Part shown: piece after piece, positions 1 to 5,306 of the stretch | How the letters are laid out: each line of letters starts with the position of its first letter | Position numbering within the stretch: position 1 is the first letter of the stretch | Source of the DNA: Bacillota bacterium | Lineage (GTDB): Bacteria; Bacillota; Dethiobacteria; DTU022; JAAZDR01 | Length of the DNA: 5,306 nt | Assembly: GCA_012512705.1 (NCBI GenBank) | Contig: JAAZDR010000005.1 | Span: 1-5,306 of the forward strand | Reading direction: 5' to 3' | Notes under the pieces: generated by a model | What the model was told of the DNA's origin: nothing | The model's database searches: none | The model's input: the letters and a program-made list of their open reading frames with translations, nothing else | Made by a program: the position numbers and the translations under genes

Positions 1-40
1 ATTGAGCGAGACCTTCCCCAAAGATTTTTTGCACCCTCAC
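1..40 (-). other. Possible beginning of the next minus-strand gene
   Basis: Past the stop of the FliK-like gene the minus strand holds a GTG at 40..38 that overlaps the TGA at 39..37 and stays open to the window edge, reading roughly VRVQKIFGEGLAQ. A second possibility is a purine-rich ribosome site, GGGGAAGGT (19..11), serving an ATG that would straddle the left edge, because the last visible minus-strand bases are AAT. In Firmicutes a FliK-like gene of this type (YlqG) is often followed by a small FlhB-like gene (YlqH). That makes such a neighbour plausible, but the few visible residues do not show it. Confidence 0.25.
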
Positions 41-681
41 GCCTTTTTATCCAAAAAGACACTTGCACTGCCGGGCAAAAGCTCTGGTGGGCAAACCCTG
101 TAAGGGAGGAACTCTACCGGTAATCTCTCAGCTGACTGTTCCAGCAGGAGGCGTAAAGAGCTTTCAACCACTTCCCCAAACTCTTTGCGCTCGACAATAA
201 ACCTGCACTTGTAAGGTTTAGCCAGCGTCAGGACAGACAGGGTAATCAGCCCTAAATTCTGCGTCTTTATACTTAGCTCCAAGCAAGGCTTGTCAGCAGG
301 TTCGTTGCTGTTCCCTTTTCTCCGGGGAAAATACCTTGCTTTTATATACAAAGGGGTGTTGACCTTTTCGTGCAGGAACAGATCCCACTCGATGAGTTCA
401 TCTTTCTCCGTAGGGGTCGAGCGGGCTAACACGCGGTAAATCCTCTTTGCGTCCTTCTCTTCTTTCAGCTCCAAAAGCAGAAGCTCGCCTTTTTTTACGG
501 GAACCTCAATTTTGACATAAAAAGGCTCTCCTTGCCAGTTTAAAAGAGCCAGCTCTCCTTTGACTTCCATCACTAACCCCAAAAACCTGGCCGGAAGTTT
601 TCCGCTTTCTGAAGACAGGGGGTTCTTGCCGCTAACGAACAAAGACTTCAACAGATCCCCGAACAAATTAACACTTGACAC
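37..681 (-). CDS. FliK-like (Flg_hook domain) protein, YlqG type
   Basis: The product is 214 residues. Its C-terminal part (about 130-198) resembles the flagellar hook-length control (FliK) C-terminal domain: a beta-rich LELSIKTQNLGLITLSVL stretch with the typical LG turn, a strand FIVER, then an amphipathic helix EVVESSLRLLLEQSAERL and a final strand. Residues 31-90 look like a small beta domain around an LLNWQGEPFYVKI stretch. True FliK proteins are usually much longer, with a low-complexity N-terminal part, and this one lacks that. It therefore fits better the short FliK-like proteins of Firmicutes that sit beside a FlhB-like protein outside the main flagellar cluster; their function is not established. 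The start is GTG at 681, with GGGGAT about 8 bases upstream and an in-frame TGA just before, so no earlier start is possible. No signal peptide or membrane segment is visible. It is transcribed divergently from the lipoprotein gene. Confidence 0.65.
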   Translation of the reverse strand: MSSVNLFGDLLKSLFVSGKNPLSSESGKLPARFLGLVMEVKGELALLNWQGEPFYVKIEVPVKKGELLLLELKEEKDAKRIYRVLARSTPTEKDELIEWDLFLHEKVNTPLYIKARYFPRRKGNSNEPADKPCLELSIKTQNLGLITLSVLTLAKPYKCRFIVERKEFGEVVESSLRLLLEQSAERLPVEFLPYRVCPPELLPGSASVFLDKKA

Positions 682-857
682 AAAAAATCATCCCCGTTTT
701 GTCGCCAGCTCCTGCCTACGACAGTCCTTGTTTTCCCCATTGCTCTACCCTTTAAAGAAATTACTTTTTAGTTTCTAGAAATAGATAAAAATTCCTTTTT
801 TTGTTTTTTAGCACTGAGTATCAAAAGGAGGAATGGTAATAAAGTTAAGAGAAATCT

Positions 858-893
858 GCAGGAGTATCCTAAATAAAACTTGAATAGTATAAT
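858..893 (+). promoter_or_regulatory. Candidate promoter(s) for the lipoprotein gene
   Basis: Two readings overlap. A perfect sigma-A -10 hexamer TATAAT lies at 888-893, about 28 bases before the ATG at 922, but no good TTGACA-like -35 stands 16-18 bases upstream. Alternatively, GCAGGAGTA (858-866) followed by 12 bases and CTTGAAT (879-885) resembles the sigma-H pattern RnAGGAwWW-N11/12-RnnGAAT, with two departures at degenerate positions. Either would give a short leader that keeps the ribosome site at 911-916. The choice cannot be settled from sequence alone. Confidence 0.35.
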
Positions 894-921
894 AATACCA
901 CAAATGAAAAGAGGAGTAGCG

Positions 922-1833
922 ATGAAAATTAGATTTTCTCTGATATTGGCGCTCATTTTTCTGGTGGTTTTGCTCCCTGTCGGCTGCAGGGAGGAATCCG
1001 ATGCGATGCAGGCAGCCGATGTCTATACTAAATCACAGGAAGCGATGCAGGAAGTTAGCGCCTATAGTTTTGAACTGGAAATGAACCAGGTGATGCACTT
1101 CCCTGAACCCCTTGCGTTAGGGGGGGAAGAAATGACCGACACACTAGAAACACAGATAACAAACAGAGGCAGGGCGACACAGGATCCCCTAGCGATAGAG
1201 ATGACTATGAAAGTTGATATCCCCTTCCTCGGCACCCTTCTGGAAATGGGTGAAATGGAGATGCGGTTCTATCTGACGGAGAACGAAATGTACACCTACG
1301 AGCCGATACAGGATCTTTGGATACGCCAGAGCTTGACAGATTTAGGCCCGGGCATGGAACAAATGAAAGAGTTCAGCCAGGCAGCGGGCGAACCGATGTA
1401 TTTATTTAACCTGCTCGGGGAGGATGGAGCGGGAAAAGCTACACTAGAAAAGGAAGACGAATACTACGTTCTCACCTTAACCGACGATGACGGGACCTTG
1501 ATGAAAAAACTGTTAGAAGAGATAACAACTCAACTGGGAAATGTTTTCAGCGGCCCTACCCTACAGTCGGATGTAGAGGAAGCTTTAAAAAATCTCGAGT
1601 TCTCGGATCTTGATTATAGAATCTGGATCAACAAAGAAACATACCTTACCGACAAGACTTATCTCTCTTATGCTCTGTCAATGACCTTAGAGGGAGAGAC
1701 TATGGGGCTTTCTCAAACAGCTACCGCCACCTTTGATTACGAGGACTTTGACAGTATCACAATTCCGGATGAAGTAGTAAATAGCGCGGTAACGCTGGAA
1801 GAGCTGTTAGAAAACATGCCGCTGCCGGAATAA
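922..1833 (+). CDS. Secreted lipoprotein, DUF6612-like
   Basis: The product is 303 residues. It opens with a lipoprotein signal peptide: MKIR, a hydrophobic core at residues 5-18, and PVGC with the acylated Cys at 22, so the mature protein (about 282 residues) should be anchored on the outer face of the cytoplasmic membrane. The mature part follows the plan of Firmicutes DUF6612 lipoproteins, which resemble the LolA/LppX beta fold: an early helix ending in SAYSFELEM (46-54), alternating strands, a YTYEPIQDLWIRQSL block (124-138), a YRIWINKETYLTDK strand pair (232-245) and a closing IPDEVVNSA (281-289). The function of this family is unknown; lipid or envelope binding is only inferred from the fold. 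ATG 922 is chosen because GAGGAG (911-916) stands 5 bases upstream and the signal peptide begins there. The frame is open back to a TTG at 880, but that has no ribosome site. The protein is acidic and Met-rich. The gene appears monocistronic. Confidence 0.83.
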   Translation: MKIRFSLILALIFLVVLLPVGCREESDAMQAADVYTKSQEAMQEVSAYSFELEMNQVMHFPEPLALGGEEMTDTLETQITNRGRATQDPLAIEMTMKVDIPFLGTLLEMGEMEMRFYLTENEMYTYEPIQDLWIRQSLTDLGPGMEQMKEFSQAAGEPMYLFNLLGEDGAGKATLEKEDEYYVLTLTDDDGTLMKKLLEEITTQLGNVFSGPTLQSDVEEALKNLEFSDLDYRIWINKETYLTDKTYLSYALSMTLEGETMGLSQTATATFDYEDFDSITIPDEVVNSAVTLEELLENMPLPE

Positions 1834-1841
1834 TGATTAAC

Positions 1842-1870
1842 AAGGGGTGCTTGTTCAAGCACCCTTTTTT
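1842..1870 (+). terminator. Intrinsic terminator after the lipoprotein gene
   Basis: GGGTGCTTG (1845-1853) pairs perfectly with CAAGCACCC (1856-1864) and is followed by six T (1865-1870). The hairpin begins about 10 bases after the TAA stop. The opposite strand lacks a clean T-run, so it should act mainly on plus-strand transcription. Confidence 0.93.
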
Positions 1871-1954
1871 GATCTTTGGGGTGTGCTTTCTCAGCTGTGA
1901 TCTCCCCATCCTTATTTTCTTAGTATTGCCGTTTATTGCTTTTAACTGCTTTGA

Positions 1955-1979
1955 AATAAAATAAAAGCCTTTCGGCTTT
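1955..1979 (-). terminator. Intrinsic terminator after mgtE
   Basis: Read on the minus strand, AAAGCC (1979..1974) and GGCTTT (1969..1964) form a six-pair stem closed by a GAAA tetraloop, followed by a T-rich tail TATTTTATTT. It starts about 15 bases beyond the mgtE stop. With the terminator at 1842-1870 it separates two convergent genes. The bases between the two hairpins show nothing else. Confidence 0.82.
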
Positions 1980-1993
1980 AAAAAGAAAGTTAA

Positions 1994-3352
1994 TTACCTC
2001 CCCAAGAAAATGCTCACAAGGAAGAAATAGATTATCAAGCCGGTGATATCCTTTATGGTCGTAATAATTGGATTCGAGCCTGCAGCCTGATCAAGCCCTA
2101 GTTTTAATAAGAGGTAGGGGATCATAAAGCCAAGTCCGGTAGCTAACGTTACTGTGATTGCCAGGGAGAGGCCAACAGCAAAACCAAGGCCAGGAATCGG
2201 CTGCCAGATTGCAGCTACAATCCCCGCTAAAATCCCTAAAGTCAAACCGATGCTGAGCCCTACCCCCAGCTCACGCAGCCACTGCCGGAAAAACCTGCGC
2301 ATATTGATATGCCCCAGGGCCAAAGCCCGCGAAAAAATAGTTGACGATTGGGTGCCGACGTTACCGCCCATATCCATGATCACCGGTATAAAAAAGGCTA
2401 CCCCGACAATTGACTCCAGGGTCTTTTCATAAACATTGATCACCGCACCAGCTAACAGCCCCCCGACAAGGGTGATTAAAAGAAACGGCAGTCGCACACT
2501 CCACACTTCCCAGAGTGTGCCGCTTACCAGACGCTGGCTCCGCCCAGACTCTTGATGGGCAAGGGAAATCAACCCCTCTTTATCGAAAATGTCCTCGGTA
2601 ATCTCCTCTTCCAAAACATCAATCGCATCGTCAACAGTAATAATTCCCACCAAACGGTTCTCACGATCAACTACGGGCACGGACAGCAGATCTCGATCCT
2701 GTAAAACTTTCGCTACTTCTTCCTGGTCAGTCTCTGTCGTAACCTTAACAATATCAGTATTCATAATGTCTTCCACACACTGTTTTGGCGAAGCCATAAC
2801 CAGATCGCGCAGCGAGACAACCCCTTCCAGCCTCCGCTCGCTGTCAGTTATATACATCGTATAAACCGTTTCCTTATCTTTGCCGCCGGTGCGAATCTTT
2901 TCCAGGGCCTCCCCTACGCTGAGATCACCGCGCAGCCGAATATACTTCGGAGTCATAATTCTTCCTGCTGTTTCCGGTGGATAACCTAAAAGATCAGCAG
3001 TATACTTGCGTTCTTCCGGAGAAAGTTTGGCTAAAAGCTTCTTTGCCACCCGGGCAGGCAGCTCATCAAGGAGGCGGGCTCGATCATCAGGATCCATCTC
3101 CGCAACAATTTCAACGGCCTTCTCTTCCGTAAAGTTATCCAAGAGCCTCTGCTGGAGATCAACATCAAGCTGTTCAAAAACCTCTAAGGCCCGATCCTTT
3201 GACAAAAGCCGAAAGACAATTACTCTGTCTTTATTATCTAAATCCTGGATAAGTTTAATTACATCGATGATATCTGCTTCATTTAGGAGCTTTTTTAGCG
3301 CCTCCATATCCTTTTGGGCAAGATAGGTCAGGGCTGTTCTGTAAAGCGGCAC
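1994..3352 (-). CDS. mgtE: MgtE family magnesium channel
   Basis: The product is 452 residues, close to the usual size (about 450) of this Mg2+-gated Mg2+ channel of the cytoplasmic membrane. In order: the cytoplasmic MgtE_N helical domain (about 10-128, with EMDPDDRARLLDELP at 85-99); two CBS domains (about 133-190, starting RIMTPKYIRL, and 197-249) that sense internal Mg2+; a connecting plug helix; and five membrane segments (about 288-450). The family signature PVIMDMGGNVGTQSS (323-337) is present. Asp435 in KDITG is 18 residues from the C-terminus, matching the position of the pore Asp432 of the Thermus thermophilus channel. The start is GTG at 3352, with AAGGAGGG (3366..3359) six bases upstream. 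An in-frame GTG at 3400 would add 16 residues but would place this ribosome site inside the gene. Expression should be controlled by the M-box leader upstream. No defects are seen. Confidence 0.97.
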   Translation of the reverse strand: MPLYRTALTYLAQKDMEALKKLLNEADIIDVIKLIQDLDNKDRVIVFRLLSKDRALEVFEQLDVDLQQRLLDNFTEEKAVEIVAEMDPDDRARLLDELPARVAKKLLAKLSPEERKYTADLLGYPPETAGRIMTPKYIRLRGDLSVGEALEKIRTGGKDKETVYTMYITDSERRLEGVVSLRDLVMASPKQCVEDIMNTDIVKVTTETDQEEVAKVLQDRDLLSVPVVDRENRLVGIITVDDAIDVLEEEITEDIFDKEGLISLAHQESGRSQRLVSGTLWEVWSVRLPFLLITLVGGLLAGAVINVYEKTLESIVGVAFFIPVIMDMGGNVGTQSSTIFSRALALGHINMRRFFRQWLRELGVGLSIGLTLGILAGIVAAIWQPIPGLGFAVGLSLAITVTLATGLGFMIPYLLLKLGLDQAAGSNPIITTIKDITGLIIYFFLVSIFLGR

Positions 3353-3358
3353 AAGAAT

Positions 3359-3366
3359 CCCTCCTT
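3359..3366 (-). promoter_or_regulatory. Ribosome binding site deciding the mgtE start
   Basis: AAGGAGGG on the minus strand, with a six-base spacer to GTG 3352..3350. This is a near-ideal Shine-Dalgarno sequence and the reason the upstream GTG at 3400 is rejected as the start. Confidence 0.9.
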
Positions 3367-3478
3367 GATAAAAAGATATAGCTGACGGATAAAAACGCAC
3401 GTTTAATTATAGACTGCCTCGGAACCTCATCATCATATGCCACTGTACAGCCCCCCTTCCTGCCTTTCAATTTTAATT

Positions 3479-3501
3479 AAAAAAGCTCCCCTTGAGGAGC
3501 C
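3479..3501 (-). terminator. Riboswitch-controlled terminator upstream of mgtE
   Basis: On the minus strand GCTCCT (3500..3495) pairs with GGGAGC (3490..3485) around a CAAG loop and is followed by six T (3484..3479). It lies about 90 bases after the M-box aptamer and about 126 bases before the mgtE start. This is the arrangement of a transcription-attenuation riboswitch. Its 5' arm, as GGCTCCTC (3501..3494), can instead pair with GAGGGGTT (3593..3586), giving a candidate antiterminator that uses the last bases of aptamer helix P1. Confidence 0.9.
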
Positions 3502-3506
3502 AGCAT

Positions 3507-3579
3507 CAGAATGCGCCAGCAAACAGGCCAGCTATCCAGCTATTATGATCATAAGCAGTAAACAGAATCGCCAGCCAGC
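3507..3579 (-). repeat. Short direct repeats in the riboswitch expression platform
   Basis: Between aptamer and terminator the minus strand repeats GCTGG six times within 3500-3579. It also contains GCTGGCGATTCTG (3575..3563) and the near copy GCTGGCGCATTCTG (3520..3507). The plus strand shows a perfect 8-base tandem CCAGCTAT at 3528-3535 and 3536-3543, next to a 12-base palindrome TTATGATCATAA (3543-3554). The copies are in the same orientation, so they do not pair with one another. They look like slippage or duplication in a tolerant linker. Confidence 0.7.
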
Positions 3580-3590
3580 GCCTTAAACCC

Positions 3591-3740
3591 CTCGTTCAAG
3601 CTTCGACACTAGGCAACGTAGATTCTAAAAATCAGCTGCATTAAGCAGACCTTAATCCAATCATGCTTGTTCACCCATTGGTGTCTCTCGACATTTTTGG
3701 GCAGCAGCGTATGTCTGCCTAGGAGCCTCACCTAACAAGC
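3591..3740 (-). ncRNA. M-box (ykoK) magnesium riboswitch aptamer
   Basis: The minus strand carries the conserved M-box blocks in order: GTTAGGTGAGGCTCCT (3736..3721), CGCTGCTGCCC (3709..3699), CAATGGGTGAACA (3680..3668) and TTAATGCAGCTG (3644..3633). Two closing helices can be paired by eye: P1 as CTTGTT (3739..3734) with AACGAG (3596..3591), including one G-U pair, and P2 as CTAGGCA (3722..3716) with TGCCTAG (3615..3609), all seven pairs perfect. The M-box binds several Mg2+ ions and compacts when Mg2+ is abundant. Here that would hold P1 closed and let the downstream terminator form, lowering mgtE expression. The gene it precedes, a Mg2+ channel, agrees with this reading. Confidence 0.96.
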
Positions 3741-3767
3741 GCATATTCTATTTTCCTTCTATATAAT

Positions 3768-3797
3768 ATTTTAACAAACCGATGTACATACTGTCAA
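3768..3797 (-). promoter_or_regulatory. Sigma-A-type promoter of the M-box/mgtE transcript
   Basis: On the minus strand a perfect -35 TTGACA (3797..3792) is followed after 18 bases by TAAAAT (3773..3768), five of six matches to the -10 consensus. Transcription would start near 3761, about 20 bases before the M-box, giving a leader of roughly 400 bases before the mgtE GTG. Confidence 0.82.
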
Positions 3798-3887
3798 GGA
3801 ATGTTTTTTATATATTTAGCATTAAAGGAAAACAATTTTTTATGGCGAATATCTAAGAAAGCTTCAATGAAGGAGACACGATAAACA

Positions 3888-4523
3888 ATGGAGTTAACAA
3901 CAATTTTTGTCACCGCTTTTGTTGTTGGACTTTCAGGAGCAATGATGCCCGGCCCCCTTACAGCAGTGCTGGCCGAAAACTCACTGCGCAGAGGCTTTAT
4001 TGCCGGCCCGCTGGTAACTTTAGGGCACGGAATTGTAGAAGCATTGATGGTTGCTCTCTTGGCTGTCGGTTTGGGCCAAATTATAGCTGAAGAAGCCGCA
4101 GCCGGTGTAATCGGCATCGCCGGAGGATTGATGCTTGTCTGGATGGGATATGGGATGGTCAAATCCGCTCTCTCAGGCTCCCTCTCCCTCACAACAGGCA
4201 GCGGAGAGCAGAGGAGGCAGACGCCTTTAATTGGCGGGATGATAACCACGGTTTCCAATCCATATTGGTTTTTATGGTGGGCTACTGTAGGAGCGAGCTA
4301 TGTGCTGCTTTCTAAGGAGCACGGCATTCAAGGGGTCTTTCTCTTTTTCAGCGGGCACATCCTCTCTGATTTTGCCTGGCTCTCCCTGCTCGCCCTAGCG
4401 CTGGTATCAGGAAAGCGTTTCCTTAACGATAAGATCTATGCGGGTATTATAGCGGTGCTTGGCCTTTTCCTGGTCAGCCTCGGCATCTATTTTTTCTGGT
4501 CAGGGATCAACTTTCTTACCTAA
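3888..4523 (+). CDS. LysE/RhtB family exporter
   Basis: The product is 211 residues, the usual size for the LysE superfamily of small amino-acid and metabolite exporters. About six hydrophobic segments are visible (roughly 4-24, 38-62, 70-92, 115-140, 147-172, 184-206). The N-terminal motif GAMMPGPL (17-24) and the ENSLRRGFIAG loop (30-40) are typical, as is SNPYWFLWW (123-131) at the start of the fourth segment. The substrate cannot be read from sequence; export of an amino acid or similar small metabolite is the family expectation. The start is ATG 3888: AAGGAGA (3870-3876) is upstream with a rather long 11-base spacer, and an in-frame TAA at 3882-3884 excludes any earlier start. It is divergent from mgtE and convergent with the AbrB-type gene. 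Its promoter must lie in 3741-3870, beside the mgtE promoter, but I see no convincing -35/-10 pair. Confidence 0.92.
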   Translation: MELTTIFVTAFVVGLSGAMMPGPLTAVLAENSLRRGFIAGPLVTLGHGIVEALMVALLAVGLGQIIAEEAAAGVIGIAGGLMLVWMGYGMVKSALSGSLSLTTGSGEQRRQTPLIGGMITTVSNPYWFLWWATVGASYVLLSKEHGIQGVFLFFSGHILSDFAWLSLLALALVSGKRFLNDKIYAGIIAVLGLFLVSLGIYFFWSGINFLT

Positions 4524-4524
4524 C

Positions 4525-5306
4525 TCAAAAGAAGAACATAATAATCAAAGGGACAACAACCTTTAATGCCAGCAGACGAAAGAGATGTAAAATGGAGACA
4601 CGAAGGGGATCTTTGCCAAAATTCAAGGCCATAGTTGTCATCGTCGTAAATCCGCCGGGGGCAGCGGCCAGGAAGCAGGTTGGGAAGTCCCATTGAGTAG
4701 CCTTATGAACCAAATAAGCTACCAGTATTGAACTTAAAACAATCAGCAGTGTGGAGAGCAGAACCGGTTCGAAAAGACCGCCATAAACGAGGAAGTTTAG
4801 CGTTTCCGCACCGATATTATCTGCAACCATGAGCCCTACTCCAATGAGCATAAAGGGATAAAAACTCTTGGGCGGTTGAACCACGCGTATCCCTATCAAT
4901 GAGGCTGAAACAATAAAAACCATGGCGCCGAGCATTGCTCCCGCCGGCACCTCCAAGTAAAGAAAAAAGAAACCTCCAGCTACAGCGATCGCAAAAGAGA
5001 GCGCCATCCATCCCCAAATGGCTAAGCGCTCGGAAGTGTTATGCTGCAGCTCAATAAACCCGCTTCTTATCCTTTCTACATGCTGTTCGACCCAGCCCCC
5101 CAACTTCGTCAGCAAAGAAGAGCTGTTGGTGATAGTAGGCATTTTATTATTTAAAGTTCCGCAATCACTGTCATTAATTTCTTCCTCACCGCGGCTGCTG
5201 TTCATCCAGCGCCTGAAAACAAAGGGGAAAATGATAATTGAGGAGAGCATGCGTGCCGTCTGCATAACAACGACAACAGCAGCATCAGCGCCGGTCGAGA
5301 GGGCAA
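4525..5306 (-). CDS. AbrB-type membrane protein, 5' end outside window
   Basis: 259 residues plus the stop are visible, and the frame continues open to the right edge. The first visible residues, ALSTGADAAVVVVMQTARML, match the end of an AbrB duplication repeat (GADa..V..mQ..R), followed by a hydrophobic segment IIIFPFVF. A polar linker of about 60 residues follows (visible residues 34-93), then a complete second repeat: WGWMALSFAIAVAGGFFF, VPAGAMLGAM (119-128), PFMLIGVGLMVADNIG, AAPGGFTTMTTMALNFGKDP (214-233) and LHLFRLLALKVVVPLII. The PAG..LGA and APGG motifs define this repeat (PF05145/TIGR03082). Full-length members are usually near 350 residues with two repeats, so most of the first repeat lies beyond the window. 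The ATG at 5265 is internal. The family is often mislabelled 'ammonia monooxygenase'; its E. coli member AbrB was linked to aidB regulation, and a transport role is only supposed. The stop lies one base from the stop of the convergent exporter gene. Confidence 0.92.
   Translation of the reverse strand, partial: ALSTGADAAVVVVMQTARMLSSIIIFPFVFRRWMNSSRGEEEINDSDCGTLNNKMPTITNSSSLLTKLGGWVEQHVERIRSGFIELQHNTSERLAIWGWMALSFAIAVAGGFFFLYLEVPAGAMLGAMVFIVSASLIGIRVVQPPKSFYPFMLIGVGLMVADNIGAETLNFLVYGGLFEPVLLSTLLIVLSSILVAYLVHKATQWDFPTCFLAAAPGGFTTMTTMALNFGKDPLRVSILHLFRLLALKVVVPLIIMFFF

Noticed and set aside
738..740. Minus-strand ATG opening a roughly 30-codon ORF ahead of the FliK-like gene
   Set aside because: It overlaps the FliK-like start in another frame, has a weak ribosome site and shows no family resemblance.
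772..781. Palindrome TTTCTAGAAA within an AT-rich dyad
   Set aside because: It is short and AT-rich in an AT-rich region; nothing ties it to a known operator.
825..884. AAGGAGG followed by an ATG at 833 and a 16-codon ORF
   Set aside because: The spacer between ribosome site and ATG is only about one base, and the peptide is short and unrecognisable.
880..921. Earlier TTG or ATG start for the lipoprotein
   Set aside because: The extension overlaps the likely promoter, has no ribosome site and would place charged residues before an already complete signal peptide.
768..956. 62-residue hydrophobic minus-strand ORF
   Set aside because: It lies in AT-rich intergenic DNA, overlaps the signal-peptide region of the lipoprotein gene on the other strand and has no recognisable ribosome site or family.
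3353..3400. Upstream GTG start for MgtE (16 extra residues)
   Set aside because: The extension contains the strong AAGGAGGG ribosome site that serves GTG 3352, and the extra residues do not resemble MgtE.
3794..4258. 154-residue minus-strand ORF opposite the LysE-type gene
   Set aside because: Low-complexity Pro/Ala/Ile/Thr composition is typical of an antisense shadow; the plus-strand frame has a clear family match.
5263..5265. ATG as the start of the AbrB-type gene
   Set aside because: The frame stays open to the edge and the 13 residues before it match the family's GADa..V block, so this Met is internal.

Overview
This window looks like ordinary chromosomal DNA from a low-to-mid GC Gram-positive anaerobe. 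A Clostridia member of the Peptococcaceae/Desulfotomaculum type is my inference. It rests on strong AGGAGG-like ribosome sites, GTG starts, a Firmicutes-type DUF6612-like lipoprotein, an M-box leader on mgtE and a YlqG-like FliK-domain protein. There is no phage, IS, CRISPR or RNA-gene signal.

Left (1-681, minus strand): a short protein with a FliK-type C-terminal domain. It is probably followed by another minus-strand gene just beyond the left edge. Next (682-921) is a 240-base divergent intergenic region with a candidate promoter for the plus-strand gene. At 922-1836 lies a monocistronic secreted lipoprotein, closed by a strong intrinsic terminator.

Centre (1957-3797, minus strand): a complete magnesium-regulation unit. 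In transcription order it has a sigma-A-like promoter (3768-3797), an M-box (ykoK) Mg2+ riboswitch aptamer (3591-3740), an expression platform with a visible antiterminator/terminator choice (3479-3593), the mgtE Mg2+ channel gene (its real start is a GTG at 3352, not further upstream), and a terminator. High Mg2+ should stabilise the aptamer, release the terminator and shut off mgtE.

Right (3888-5306): a plus-strand LysE/RhtB-type exporter, then a convergent AbrB-type membrane protein on the minus strand. Their stop codons are separated by a single base. The AbrB-type gene runs off the right edge. The visible reading frame continues unbroken to the boundary, so its first in-window ATG is not its start.

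The most informative item is the riboswitch with its repeat-rich expression platform. It belongs to a known class, not a new system. I found no convincing previously undescribed system here; the smaller oddities are listed as findings.
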